Both the position numbers and the translations under genes were made by a program. A DNA stretch of 64,000 nt from Nocardia fluminea (GTDB taxonomy: Bacteria; Actinomycetota; Actinomycetes; Mycobacteriales; Mycobacteriaceae): NCBI RefSeq assembly GCF_002846365.1, contig NZ_PJMW01000001.1, positions 496,001 through 560,000 of the forward strand. The letters run 5' to 3'. The notes under the pieces were generated by a model. The model saw only the letters and a list, made by a program, of their open reading frames with translations, had not been told where the DNA came from and ran no database searches. Below, piece after piece: positions 49,167 through 57,560 of the stretch (its first letter is position 1; every line of letters begins with the position of its first letter).

Positions 49167-50302
49167 GCTGCTCCGATCAGCGAGCGGGCGACAACCACCC
49201 GCATGATTTCGTTGGTGCCCTCGAGGATCTGGTGCACCCGCAGGTCGCGCACGATCTTCTCCAGGCCGTATTCGTGCAGGTAGCCGTAGCCGCCGTGCAA
49301 TTGCAGTGCCTTGTTGGCCACCTCGAAGCCGGTGTCGGTGGCGAATCGCTTCGCCATCGCGCACAGCGATACCTTGTCGGGCGCGTCCGCGTCGAGCGCG
49401 GCCGCGGCCCGCCACAACAGGGTGCGCGCGGCCTCCAGTTCGGTGGCCATGTCGGCCAGCTCGAACTGTAGTGCCTCGTTGCGCACCAACGGTTTTCCGA
49501 AGGCGTGCCGTTCGGTGAGGTAGCGGACCGACTTGTCGATCGCGGCTTGCGCGCCGCCGATCGAGCAGGCGGCGATATTGAGCCTGCCGCCGTTGAGACC
49601 GTTCATCGCGATCGAGAAGCCGTCGCCCTCCTCGCCGAGGCGGTTGGCGACCGGCACCCGCGCGCCGTCGAGGATCACCTGCCGGGTCGGCTGGGCGTTC
49701 CAGCCCATCTTCCGTTCGTTGGGTCCCACTGTCAGACCCGGTGTGTCGGCCGGGACGATCAGCGCCGAGATGCCGCGCGGGCCGTCCCCGCCGGTTCGGA
49801 CCATCATCACGTAGACATCGTTGGCGCCCGCACCGGAGATGAACTGCTTGGCGCCGGACAGGATGTAGTCCTCGCCGTCGCGAACGGCTTTGGTGCTCAA
49901 GGCCGCCGCGTCGGATCCGACGCCCGGTTCGGTGAGCGCGTAGCTGCCGAGCAGCTCCATCGAGGCCATCCCCGGCACCCACCGGTGGCGCTGCTGCTCG
50001 GTGCCGTAGGCGTCGATCATCCAGGTCGCCATGTTGTGGATCGAGATGTACGCCGCCACCGAAGGGCATCCGGTCGAGAGCTGTTCGAAGATCCGGACCG
50101 CGTCGAGCCTGCGCAGTTCGGAACCGCCCACATCGGCGCGCACGGAGATGCCGCCGAGCCCGAGCGGGCCCGCCTTGTGCAGCACGTCGACCGGGAAGTG
50201 TTTGCGCTCATCCCAATCCAGCGCGTTGGGCGCCAGGAACTCGTCGGCGAACTGGCGGGCGGTCTCGCCGATCGCGCGTTCGTCCTCATCGAGGGTGAAC
50301 AT
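49163..50302 (-). CDS. acyl-CoA dehydrogenase, probably isobutyryl-CoA dehydrogenase
   Basis: A 379-residue FAD acyl-CoA dehydrogenase. Family signatures are LLGSYALTEPGVGSDAA and QLHGGYGYLHEYGLEKIVRD, and the catalytic Glu lies in the ILEGTNEIMR segment. The operon position between mmsA and the HIBYL-CoA hydrolase indicates isobutyryl-CoA oxidation to methacrylyl-CoA. It starts seven bases after mmsA and overlaps the hydrolase by four bases. The ATG at 50302 is preceded by GGCGGCG, a weak site, so translation is probably coupled. Confidence 0.92.
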   Translation of the reverse strand: MFTLDEDERAIGETARQFADEFLAPNALDWDERKHFPVDVLHKAGPLGLGGISVRADVGGSELRRLDAVRIFEQLSTGCPSVAAYISIHNMATWMIDAYGTEQQRHRWVPGMASMELLGSYALTEPGVGSDAAALSTKAVRDGEDYILSGAKQFISGAGANDVYVMMVRTGGDGPRGISALIVPADTPGLTVGPNERKMGWNAQPTRQVILDGARVPVANRLGEEGDGFSIAMNGLNGGRLNIAACSIGGAQAAIDKSVRYLTERHAFGKPLVRNEALQFELADMATELEAARTLLWRAAAALDADAPDKVSLCAMAKRFATDTGFEVANKALQLHGGYGYLHEYGLEKIVRDLRVHQILEGTNEIMRVVVARSLIGAA

Positions 50303-50309
50303 CGCCGCC

Positions 50310-51809
50310 TCAGTCCATCGTCGGGATGACGAACGCGTTGGACTCCTTGAGTCCGGCAGGCCAACGCTGGGTCACCGTCTTGGTCTTGGTGTAGAACCGG
50401 ATCGAGTCCGGGCCGTGCTGGTTGAGATCGCCGAAGCCCGAGCCCTTCCAGCCACCGAAGGTGAAGTAGGCGATCGGCACCGGAATCGGCACATTCACAC
50501 CGACCATGCCGACCTGCACCCGAGAGGAGAAATCACGCGCGGTGTCACCGTCACGGGTGAAGATCGCGACGCCGTTGCCGTATTCGTGCTCGTCGACCAG
50601 CCGCAGCGCCTCTTCGTAGTCGCCCGCGCGGACCACGGTGAGCACCGGGCCGAAGATCTCCTCTTGGTAGATCCGCATGTCGGCGGTGACATTGTCGAAC
50701 AGGCTCGCGCCGACGAAGAAACCGTTCTCGGCGCCCTCGACGCTCAGCCCGCGCCCGTCGACCACCAGCTGCGCGCCCTCCTCGACCCCGATCCGGACGT
50801 AATCGTTGACCCGGTTCACCCCGTCGAGCCCGACCAGCGGCCCGAAGTCCGCGCCCGCGTCGTCGGAGCGCCCGACATTGAGCTTGTGCACCCGCTCGGT
50901 CAGCTTCGCGACCAGCCGATCAGCGGTCTCCTGCCCCACCGGAACCGCCACCGACAGCGCCATACAACGCTCACCCGCGGACCCGTAGGCCGCGCCGATG
51001 AGCTGATCGGCGACGTCGTCGAGATCGGCATCGGGCATCACGACCGCGTGGTTCTTGGCCCCGCCGAAGCACTGCGCCCGCTTGCCGTTGGCGGTCGCGG
51101 TCTCGTAGATGTACTGGGCGATCGGGGTCGAACCGACGAAACCGACCGCCCTGATCCGCTTGTCGGCCAGGATCGTGTCCACGGCTTCCTTACCACCGTT
51201 GACCACGTTGAACACCCCCGGCGGCAGGCCCGCCTCGAGGAACAGCTCGGCCAGGCGCAGCGGCACCGACGGATCACGCTCGGACGGCTTGAGCACGAAG
51301 GCGTTACCGCAGGCCAGCGCCGGGCCGGCCTTCCACAACGGGATCATCGCCGGGAAGTTGAACGGCGTGATCCCGGCGACGACACCCAGCGGCTGGCGCA
51401 TCGAGTACACGTCGATGCCGGTGCCCGCGCTGTCGCTGTACTCGCCCTTGAGCAGGTGCGGGATACCGATGGCGAACTCGATGACCTCGAGGCCACGCTG
51501 GATGTCGCCCTTGGCGTCGGCGATGGTCTTGCCGTGCTCGGAGGACAGCAGCGCGGCCAGGCTGTCCATCTCGTCGTTGACCAGGTTCACGAACTTCATC
51601 AGCACCCTGGCGCGCTTCTGCGGGTTGAACGCCGCCCACACCGGTTGAGCCGCGGCCGCGTTGTCGATCACCGCGCTCACTTCGGCGGCGTCGGCCAGCG
51701 GAACCCTGGCCTGGACCTGCCCGAGGTTCGGATCGAAGACGTCGCCGAAGGCGCCGGAAGTGCCGGTGACGTGCTTGCCGCCGATGAAGTGCGTGAGTTC
51801 GCGAACCAT
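50310..51809 (-). CDS. mmsA: methylmalonate-semialdehyde dehydrogenase (acylating)
   Basis: A 499-residue CoA-acylating aldehyde dehydrogenase producing propionyl-CoA from methylmalonate semialdehyde. Motifs are FIGGKHVTGTSG at the start, ITPFNFPAMIPLWK, the NAD site GFVGSTPIAQYIYE and the catalytic Cys in GSAGERCMALSVAVPVG. It is the first gene of the minus-strand operon mmsA-acad-hydrolase-mmsB. The ATG at 51809 has TAGGACT upstream; an open frame further upstream lacks conserved residues. Alternating TCCAA/TTGGA half-sites lie 53-80 bases upstream. Confidence 0.95.
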   Translation of the reverse strand: MVRELTHFIGGKHVTGTSGAFGDVFDPNLGQVQARVPLADAAEVSAVIDNAAAAQPVWAAFNPQKRARVLMKFVNLVNDEMDSLAALLSSEHGKTIADAKGDIQRGLEVIEFAIGIPHLLKGEYSDSAGTGIDVYSMRQPLGVVAGITPFNFPAMIPLWKAGPALACGNAFVLKPSERDPSVPLRLAELFLEAGLPPGVFNVVNGGKEAVDTILADKRIRAVGFVGSTPIAQYIYETATANGKRAQCFGGAKNHAVVMPDADLDDVADQLIGAAYGSAGERCMALSVAVPVGQETADRLVAKLTERVHKLNVGRSDDAGADFGPLVGLDGVNRVNDYVRIGVEEGAQLVVDGRGLSVEGAENGFFVGASLFDNVTADMRIYQEEIFGPVLTVVRAGDYEEALRLVDEHEYGNGVAIFTRDGDTARDFSSRVQVGMVGVNVPIPVPIAYFTFGGWKGSGFGDLNQHGPDSIRFYTKTKTVTQRWPAGLKESNAFVIPTMD

Positions 51810-51861
51810 GCCAGTCCTACTCCGTTGATGTCGGTCGCGCGGGGTGCGCAGTTGGAGGGTA

Positions 51862-51889
51862 TCCAATAGTTGGATGTCCAAGTAATTGG
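51862..51889. promoter_or_regulatory. alternating TCCAA/TTGGA operator-like repeats before mmsA
   Basis: TCCAA-tag-TTGGA at 51862-51874 is followed by TCCAA-gtaa-TTGG at 51877-51889; the inner pair TTGGA-tg-TCCAA (51870-51881) is also palindromic. Four half-sites thus alternate within 28 bases. A TTGACA (minus strand, 51920-51915) could serve as the -35 element. A regulator of the valine operon probably binds here. Confidence 0.6.
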
Positions 51890-51979
51890 TACCTTCGCAG
51901 TGTGGCACGGTGTTTGTCAATGCCGAACCGGCTCTATTGGCAGATTGTCAACACGGAGATCGACTCCGCGTCGCTTCGC

Positions 51980-52597
51980 CTAGGTCCCGGCAACCAGAAT
52001 CGGGACCACGTACGTGCGGGCGAATGCCGCCAATGCCTGCTCCGAACCGGTGTCGATGGTGCCGACCGGCTGCAGGATCAGCGAGTGCACCACCCGGCAG
52101 ACCACTTCGACCCGGGCGCTCAGATCAGGAATATCGGGGAATCGATTGTCCTCGAGCACCTTTCGGAGGATCTCGGTGGACGCCGCGACCGAGAGCAGGA
52201 AGAACGATCCCCCCTCGACGGTGAGCTGGGGCAGCAAGCGGTCGGCTTCCAGCGTGAGCAGGCGCTCGACCAGCGGGTGCGCCCGCCACCGCGTGATCAC
52301 GGTGGTGAACACGTCGACGACGATGCCGTCGAAGGTGTCGTGGCGCGCCGGGATCTCACTCAGATCGGCGAGCAGCCTGCGCACTTCCCGTTCGAATGCC
52401 GCGCTCACCACGTCGTCGCGCGAACCGATTCGCCGGTAGACGGTGGCGCGGTCGACGTCGGCCGCCTTGGCGATGTCCTCGATCGTCGTCTTGCGCACGC
52501 CCACGCGCTCGAACTGCACGAGGGCGGCATCGAGAATTCGTTCTTCGACGGAGTCGGCGGTGGGCGAATTTCCCGAGGTCGCGGCGGTGGAGAGCAC
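51980..52597 (-). CDS. TetR-family transcriptional regulator
   Basis: A 205-residue TetR regulator: ILDAALVQFERVGVRKTTIEDIAKAADVDRATVYRRIGS is the DNA-binding part, and the C-terminal domain resembles TetR proteins of lipid metabolism. The GTG at 52597 has no ribosome site. It is divergent from the oxidative operon at 52697 with 99 bases between, and an inverted repeat TGCAAC...GTTGCA in the gap is the likely operator. It also lies upstream of mmsA on the same strand, so it could affect both. Confidence 0.87.
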   Translation of the reverse strand: MLSTAATSGNSPTADSVEERILDAALVQFERVGVRKTTIEDIAKAADVDRATVYRRIGSRDDVVSAAFEREVRRLLADLSEIPARHDTFDGIVVDVFTTVITRWRAHPLVERLLTLEADRLLPQLTVEGGSFFLLSVAASTEILRKVLEDNRFPDIPDLSARVEVVCRVVHSLILQPVGTIDTGSEQALAAFARTYVVPILVAGT

Positions 52598-52654
52598 ACT
52601 TCGACGGTATCAGGCGCGGCGGGGTCGCGATCACAACCGCGGATCGAATCCGTC

Positions 52655-52681
52655 TGCAACATTGCGATACTATTTGTTGCA
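52655..52681. promoter_or_regulatory. candidate TetR operator, TGCAAC-N15-GTTGCA
   Basis: A perfect 6-base inverted repeat with a 15-base spacer lies 16 bases before the ATG of the PF10118 gene, within the divergent gap. Its position over the likely promoter start fits repression of the operon by the divergent TetR. Binding is inferred. Confidence 0.5.
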
Positions 52682-52696
52682 CTGTACGGTTCCGAT

Positions 52697-53578
52697 ATGG
52701 CTGATAACGGTGCAACGGCGCGCTCCTATCAGGAACAAGCGCACGCAATTCACGCGCGGGATGTGCATTTCGACTTCTCGTCGGTGCCCCTGCACTACAT
52801 CCCGGGCGAAGTACTCGCGACACATGTCACCAATGTGATGCATCTCGTCCTTCCCGAGGGCGAACGGGCGATGGCCACCTGCCTGGCCGAGGCCCTGCCC
52901 TACATCGAGGACGAGCGGCTGCGGGAGGAGGTCACCGGGTTCATCGGCCAGGAATCGATGCACGCCAGCAGCCACGAGGGCGCGCGGCGGCACCTGCAGT
53001 CGATCGGACTCGATGTCGAGTCCTTCGTCGCCAAGATCGCCTGGCTGGTCGACCGGGCACTGGGCGATCAGGGACTCACCGGGCGCGCCAAGGAGGAATG
53101 GCTCAAAGAACGTCTCGGCCTGTTCGCCGGGATGGAACATTTCACCGCTGTCATCGGCGAGTGGCTGCTGGAATCGGATGTGCTGGCCGAGCTCGGGATG
53201 GACCCCACCATGCTCGACCTGGTGCGCTGGCACGGCGCCGAGGAGGTCGAGCACCGCAGCGTGGTGTTCGACGCCTACATGCACGTCGACGGCGGCTACG
53301 CACGCCGGCTGCGCACCGGGCTGCTCGCCAGCGGCACCCTGCTGCCGCTGTTCGTCATCTCGACCGCGTACCTGTATCGCCAGGATCCGAGCAAGGACAA
53401 GGGCCGCTCCTGGGCCAGGCAGTTCGTCAGCGCGACCGTGCGCGGGGTGATCCCGAGTTTCACCACCTTCGTCACCGAGATGCCGCGCTATCTGCGGCCG
53501 GGTTTCCATCCCTCCCAGCTGGGTTCGATGGACAACGCGCTGCGGTACCTGGCGCATTCGCCGGCGGCGCGCGCGTGA
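52697..53578 (+). CDS. PF10118-type putative di-iron protein (complete copy)
   Basis: A 293-residue paralogue of the product at 1-843. Ordered residues are Glu54/56 (LPEGER), Glu86 and His89 (GQESMHA), His93, Glu147-His148 (MEHF), and Glu182/183 with His186 (WHGAEEVEHRS). E, ExxH, E, ExxH is the signature of carboxylate-bridged di-iron four-helix proteins such as ferritin-like monooxygenases and desaturases. A hydrophobic stretch near 207-225 may anchor it. The database label is predicted metal-dependent hydrolase. Its stop overlaps the reductase start by four bases. Di-iron oxygenase activity is my inference. Confidence 0.9.
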   Translation: MADNGATARSYQEQAHAIHARDVHFDFSSVPLHYIPGEVLATHVTNVMHLVLPEGERAMATCLAEALPYIEDERLREEVTGFIGQESMHASSHEGARRHLQSIGLDVESFVAKIAWLVDRALGDQGLTGRAKEEWLKERLGLFAGMEHFTAVIGEWLLESDVLAELGMDPTMLDLVRWHGAEEVEHRSVVFDAYMHVDGGYARRLRTGLLASGTLLPLFVISTAYLYRQDPSKDKGRSWARQFVSATVRGVIPSFTTFVTEMPRYLRPGFHPSQLGSMDNALRYLAHSPAARA

Positions 53579-54606
53579 ACCCTCCCGCGAGTGTCGCGAC
53601 ACCGAGCCTGCGGGCGATCGGCGCCGCCGTCGACATCTACAAGAGGGTGTTCACCCAGCCCGCCCTGTCGCCACCGCATCCGGTGCGGCACAACGGCTTC
53701 GACCTCGATGTGCGAGTGGAAGCGGTGCACGCCGAGACCGACGACGTGGTGAGCTTGACCCTGGCAGGCGCCGAAGGCGGGTACCTGCCGTCGTGGCGGC
53801 CCGGGTGCCACATCGACGTCTTCCTCGCCTCGGGCCGCCAGCGCCAGTACTCCCTGTGCGGTGATCCGCGCGACCGGCACCGCTACCGGATCGCGGTGCG
53901 CCGCATCGACAGCGGCGGCGGTGGATCTCAGGAGATGCACACCCTGCGCGCGGGTGAGCTGCTGCGCATCCGGGGCCCGCGCAACGCGTTCACCTTTATC
54001 GAGACCGCGCCGTCGTACCTGTTCATCGCCGCGGGCATCGGGATCACCCCGATTCTGCCGATGGCGCGGGCGGCCGGTTCGCGAGGCAGGCTGGTGTACC
54101 TGGGCCGATCGCGCGACACCATGCCCTTCCTCGCCGAGCTTCCGGCGGGCACCGAGGTGCGCCCCGACGACGAGTTCGGCACCCCCGACCTGCCCGCGCT
54201 GCTCGCCACCGCCGCCCCCGGCGCCGCGATCTACGTGTGCGGTCCTCCCCCGGTACTCGACGCCGCCCAGCGCAGCCTGTTCGCACTGAATCCCACTGCC
54301 TCGCTGCACACCGAACTGTTCTCGGCGCGACCGGTGACCGACGGAACGGCATTCGACATCACCCTCGCGCGCAGCGGGCAGACCGTGCGCGTCGACAGCA
54401 CCGAGACCGCGCTCGACGCGATCCGGCGGGTGCGCCCCGACGTCGTGTACTCCTGCCGACAGGGGTTCTGCGGCAGCTGCAAGACCAAGGTCCTCGCGGG
54501 CTCGATCGATCACCGCGACCGGCTGCTTCCCCCGGGCGAGCGCGCCGACCACCTCCTCACCTGCGTGTCCCGTTCCGCCGGTGGCGCACTCACGCTGGAC
54601 CTCTGA
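53575..54606 (+). CDS. PDR-type ferredoxin reductase (second copy)
   Basis: A 343-residue phthalate-dioxygenase-reductase-type protein: flavin motif RQRQYSLCGDP, nucleotide domain AAGIGITPILPMARAAG and YVCGPPPV, and C-terminal ferredoxin YSCRQGFCGSCKTKV with a later Cys in LLTCVSRS. It matches the product at 840-1946. The GTG at 53575 is coupled to the PF10118 gene by a GTGA overlap, as in the first copy. Electrons from NAD(P)H would pass via flavin and 2Fe-2S to the partner. No other obvious oxygenase component needing a reductase is in the operon. Confidence 0.9.
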   Translation: MNPPASVATPSLRAIGAAVDIYKRVFTQPALSPPHPVRHNGFDLDVRVEAVHAETDDVVSLTLAGAEGGYLPSWRPGCHIDVFLASGRQRQYSLCGDPRDRHRYRIAVRRIDSGGGGSQEMHTLRAGELLRIRGPRNAFTFIETAPSYLFIAAGIGITPILPMARAAGSRGRLVYLGRSRDTMPFLAELPAGTEVRPDDEFGTPDLPALLATAAPGAAIYVCGPPPVLDAAQRSLFALNPTASLHTELFSARPVTDGTAFDITLARSGQTVRVDSTETALDAIRRVRPDVVYSCRQGFCGSCKTKVLAGSIDHRDRLLPPGERADHLLTCVSRSAGGALTLDL

Positions 54607-54626
54607 CCGCGAAAGGCACGCCTCCC

Positions 54627-56099
54627 GTGACCACCTCACTCAGCTTCGACGTCCACAGCCCCGCGACCGGCGCCCTGGTCGGTTCCTACCCCAGCCACGA
54701 CGAGAGCGCCGTCGAGGCCGCCGTCGAACGCGCCCACGGTGCCGCGACCTGGTGGCGCACCGTCGGTTTCGACGAACGCGCCCGCCGCCTCGATCGCTGG
54801 CGCACCGAGATCACCCGCGGCCGTGACGAACTCGCCCGGCTCATGAGCCAGGAGATGGGCAAGCCGCACTCCGACGCCGCACTCGAGATCGTGATGGCGC
54901 TCGAACACCTGAAATGGGCCGCGCACAACGCTAAAGACGTGCTCGGCCCGCGATCGGTCGCGCCGAGCCTGTTGACGGTCAACCAGTCCTGCCGGGTCGA
55001 GTACCGCCCCTTCGGCGTGGTCGGGGTGATCGGCCCGTGGAACTATCCGGTGTTCACTCCGCTCGGCTCGATCTCGTTCGCCTTGGCCGCGGGCAACGCG
55101 GTGGTGTTCAAACCCAGTGAGTACACCCCGGGAGTGGGCGTCTGGCTCGCCGAGGCATTCGCCCGCGCGGTCCCCGAACAGCCCGTGCTGCAAGTGATCA
55201 CCGGCGGCGGCGAGACCGGAACGGCGCTGTGCCGCAGCCGGGTCGGCAAGATCGGGTTCACCGGTTCCACCGAGACGGGCAAGCGCGTGATGGCCGCCTG
55301 CGCGCAGCGGCTCACCCCGGTGCTCATGGAGTGCGGTGGCAAGGACGCACTCGTCGTCGATGCCGACGCCGACCTCGGCGCCGCCGCCGACGCCGCGCTG
55401 TGGGGCGGCATGGCCAATGCCGGACAGACCTGCCTCGGGGTGGAACGGGTGTACGTCCACACCGACGTCTACGACACCTTCCTCACCGAACTGCTCGATC
55501 GGGCCCGCGACCTGCGGGCCGGGCCGGGACCGGCGAAGATCGGCCCGATCACCATGCCCAAGCAGCTGGCCGTGATCCACCGCCACATCGAGGACGCTCT
55601 CGCGCGCGGTGGCCGGGCACTGCTGGGCGGACTCGACGCCATCGACGGCCAGTTCGTGCAGCCGACCATCCTGGTCGATGTGCCGCACGACGCGGCGGCG
55701 GTCACCGAGGAGACCTTCGGCCCGACGCTGGTCGTCACCCGGGTCGCGTCCATGGACGAGGCGATCGAGCGGGTCAACGACTCCGAGTACGGTCTCGGCG
55801 CCACCGTGTTCGCCCGCCGCGACGGCGACGCCATCGCCGACCGGATCGAAGCGGGCGCCACCTCGATCAACGCGTTCGTCGCGCACGCCACCATCCCCGC
55901 GCTGCCGCTGGGCGGGGTCGGCGCGTCCGGCTTCGGCCGCGTGCACGGACCCGACGGTCTGCGCGAGTTCACCTACGCCAAAGCGACTACGCGGCAACGG
56001 TTCACCTCGCCGCTGGCGCTCACGACATTCACCCGCAGCGCCCGGATCGACACCGTCGTCGATCGTCTGGTGTCGGTGCTGCACGGAAGGATCGGCTGA
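54627..56099 (+). CDS. aldehyde dehydrogenase family protein
   Basis: A 490-residue NAD(P)-dependent aldehyde dehydrogenase. Motifs are PFGVVGVIGPWNYP, VFKPSEYTPG, GFTGSTETGK, the general base in MECGGKDALV and the nucleophile in NAGQTCLGVERVYV. The C-terminal EFTYAKATTRQRF and tail resemble the coniferyl/succinate-semialdehyde branch that acts on hydrophobic aldehydes. The GTG at 54627 has GAAAGG. It would oxidise an aldehyde made during the pathway to an acid for the downstream CoA ligase. Confidence 0.9.
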   Translation: MTTSLSFDVHSPATGALVGSYPSHDESAVEAAVERAHGAATWWRTVGFDERARRLDRWRTEITRGRDELARLMSQEMGKPHSDAALEIVMALEHLKWAAHNAKDVLGPRSVAPSLLTVNQSCRVEYRPFGVVGVIGPWNYPVFTPLGSISFALAAGNAVVFKPSEYTPGVGVWLAEAFARAVPEQPVLQVITGGGETGTALCRSRVGKIGFTGSTETGKRVMAACAQRLTPVLMECGGKDALVVDADADLGAAADAALWGGMANAGQTCLGVERVYVHTDVYDTFLTELLDRARDLRAGPGPAKIGPITMPKQLAVIHRHIEDALARGGRALLGGLDAIDGQFVQPTILVDVPHDAAAVTEETFGPTLVVTRVASMDEAIERVNDSEYGLGATVFARRDGDAIADRIEAGATSINAFVAHATIPALPLGGVGASGFGRVHGPDGLREFTYAKATTRQRFTSPLALTTFTRSARIDTVVDRLVSVLHGRIG

Positions 56100-56102
56100 C
56101 CC

Positions 56103-57560
56103 ATGCCCGCGCAACACACGCACATCGTCGTGCTCGGTGCCGGATTCGGCGGAATCGGGCTCACGATCAAACTCCGGGCAGCCGGCTTCGACGACATCGT
56201 CGTGCTCGAACGCGCCGACGACCTCGGCGGCACCTGGCAGGCCAACACCTACCCCGGCTGCGCCTGCGATGTCCCCTCCCAGCTCTACAGCTACTCCTTC
56301 GCACCCAATCCGGAATGGTCGCGCACCTACGGCAAGCAGCCCGAGATCCTGGACTACCTGCGCACTGTCGCCGAATCCAACGACGTGATCCGGCACGTGC
56401 GGCTCGGCACCGAACTCTTGGCCGCGCGCTGGGACGACGAGCAGTCGCTGTGGCGCATCGAGACCTCGCGCGGCGAGCTCACCGCCGACTATTTCCTGTC
56501 CGCCGCCGGTATTTTCGCCGAGGCGAAGTATCCGTCGCTGCCCGGTCTCGAGACGTTCGAGGGCACTGCCTTCCATTCCCTGCACTGGGACCACGACCAC
56601 GATCTGAGCGGCAAGCGCGTCGCGGTGATCGGCACCGGCGCCTCCGCGGTCCAGTTCGTACCCGAGATCCAGCCGAAGGTCGCCGCGTTGACGGTGTTCC
56701 AGCGGTCGGCGCCGTGGATCGTGCCGCGGATGGACCGCCCGACGATCGGGCTCGAGCGCCGGTTGCTCCGCCAGATCCCGTTGGCGCAGAAGGCTGTTCG
56801 GGGTACCTGGTATTCGCTGATCGAGGGGTTCGGGCTGGTCGGGTTCGTCGACAACCGGTTCCGCCACCCCTTCGAGCTGCTGGGCCGGATCCAGCTGCGC
56901 CGCCAGATCCGCGACCCGAAACTGCGGGCCAAGGTGACGCCGGACTACATGATCGGCTGCAAGCGGGCCATCTTCTCCGACGCCTACCTCCCCGCCCTCG
57001 ACCAGGACAACGTCGAGGTCGTGACCGACGGCATCGCCGAGGTGCGCGCACACTCCATCGTGACCCACGCCGGGGTCGAGATCCCCGTAGACACCATCAT
57101 CTACGGCACCGGATTCACCTCGACACCGAGCGTGTTCGACCGCATCGTCGGCCACGACGGGCGTTCGATCGCCCAGCTGTTCCGGCAGCGGCCGCAGACC
57201 TATCTCGGTGCGGCGGTAGCCGGATTCCCGAACTTCTTCTGCACCCTCGGCCCGTTCGGTGCGGCGGGCAACCAGTCGGCGGTGTTCATGATCGAGTCGC
57301 AGATCGCCTACATCGTCGACGCGCTGAGCACGCTGCGCGCCCGCGGCGAAACCCGCATCGAGGTCCGCGCACAGGTGCAGCGCGACTTCGTCGAGGAAAT
57401 GGGCAGGCGCAGCGCCGAGACGGTGTGGCTCACCGGCGGCTGCGAGAGCTACTACACCACCGCCGAGGGCGGCAACGCCGGGCTGTATCCGAACTGGAGC
57501 TTCGAATACCGCTGGCGCACCAGACGATTCGACATCGGGTCCTACGAGGTGTCGGCATGA
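56103..57560 (+). CDS. flavin monooxygenase, Baeyer-Villiger type
   Basis: A 485-residue class-B flavoprotein monooxygenase. FAD site VVLGAGFGGIGLT, NADPH site VAVIGTGASAVQFV, and the fingerprint FEGTAFHSLHWD (F-x-G-x3-H-x3-W-D) between them identify a Baeyer-Villiger or flavin monooxygenase that inserts oxygen next to a carbonyl. YPGCACDVPSQLYSYSF is also typical. The ATG at 56103 is three bases from the aldehyde dehydrogenase stop. The SDR gene overlaps its end (ATGA). It probably turns a ketone into an ester or lactone. Confidence 0.92.
   Translation: MPAQHTHIVVLGAGFGGIGLTIKLRAAGFDDIVVLERADDLGGTWQANTYPGCACDVPSQLYSYSFAPNPEWSRTYGKQPEILDYLRTVAESNDVIRHVRLGTELLAARWDDEQSLWRIETSRGELTADYFLSAAGIFAEAKYPSLPGLETFEGTAFHSLHWDHDHDLSGKRVAVIGTGASAVQFVPEIQPKVAALTVFQRSAPWIVPRMDRPTIGLERRLLRQIPLAQKAVRGTWYSLIEGFGLVGFVDNRFRHPFELLGRIQLRRQIRDPKLRAKVTPDYMIGCKRAIFSDAYLPALDQDNVEVVTDGIAEVRAHSIVTHAGVEIPVDTIIYGTGFTSTPSVFDRIVGHDGRSIAQLFRQRPQTYLGAAVAGFPNFFCTLGPFGAAGNQSAVFMIESQIAYIVDALSTLRARGETRIEVRAQVQRDFVEEMGRRSAETVWLTGGCESYYTTAEGGNAGLYPNWSFEYRWRTRRFDIGSYEVSA

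Noticed and set aside
55229..57556. A very long open frame running through the aldehyde dehydrogenase and monooxygenase genes into the SDR gene
   Set aside because: Its first two thirds are Arg/Pro/His-rich shadow sequence opposite frame to real genes; only the part from 57557 has family motifs.
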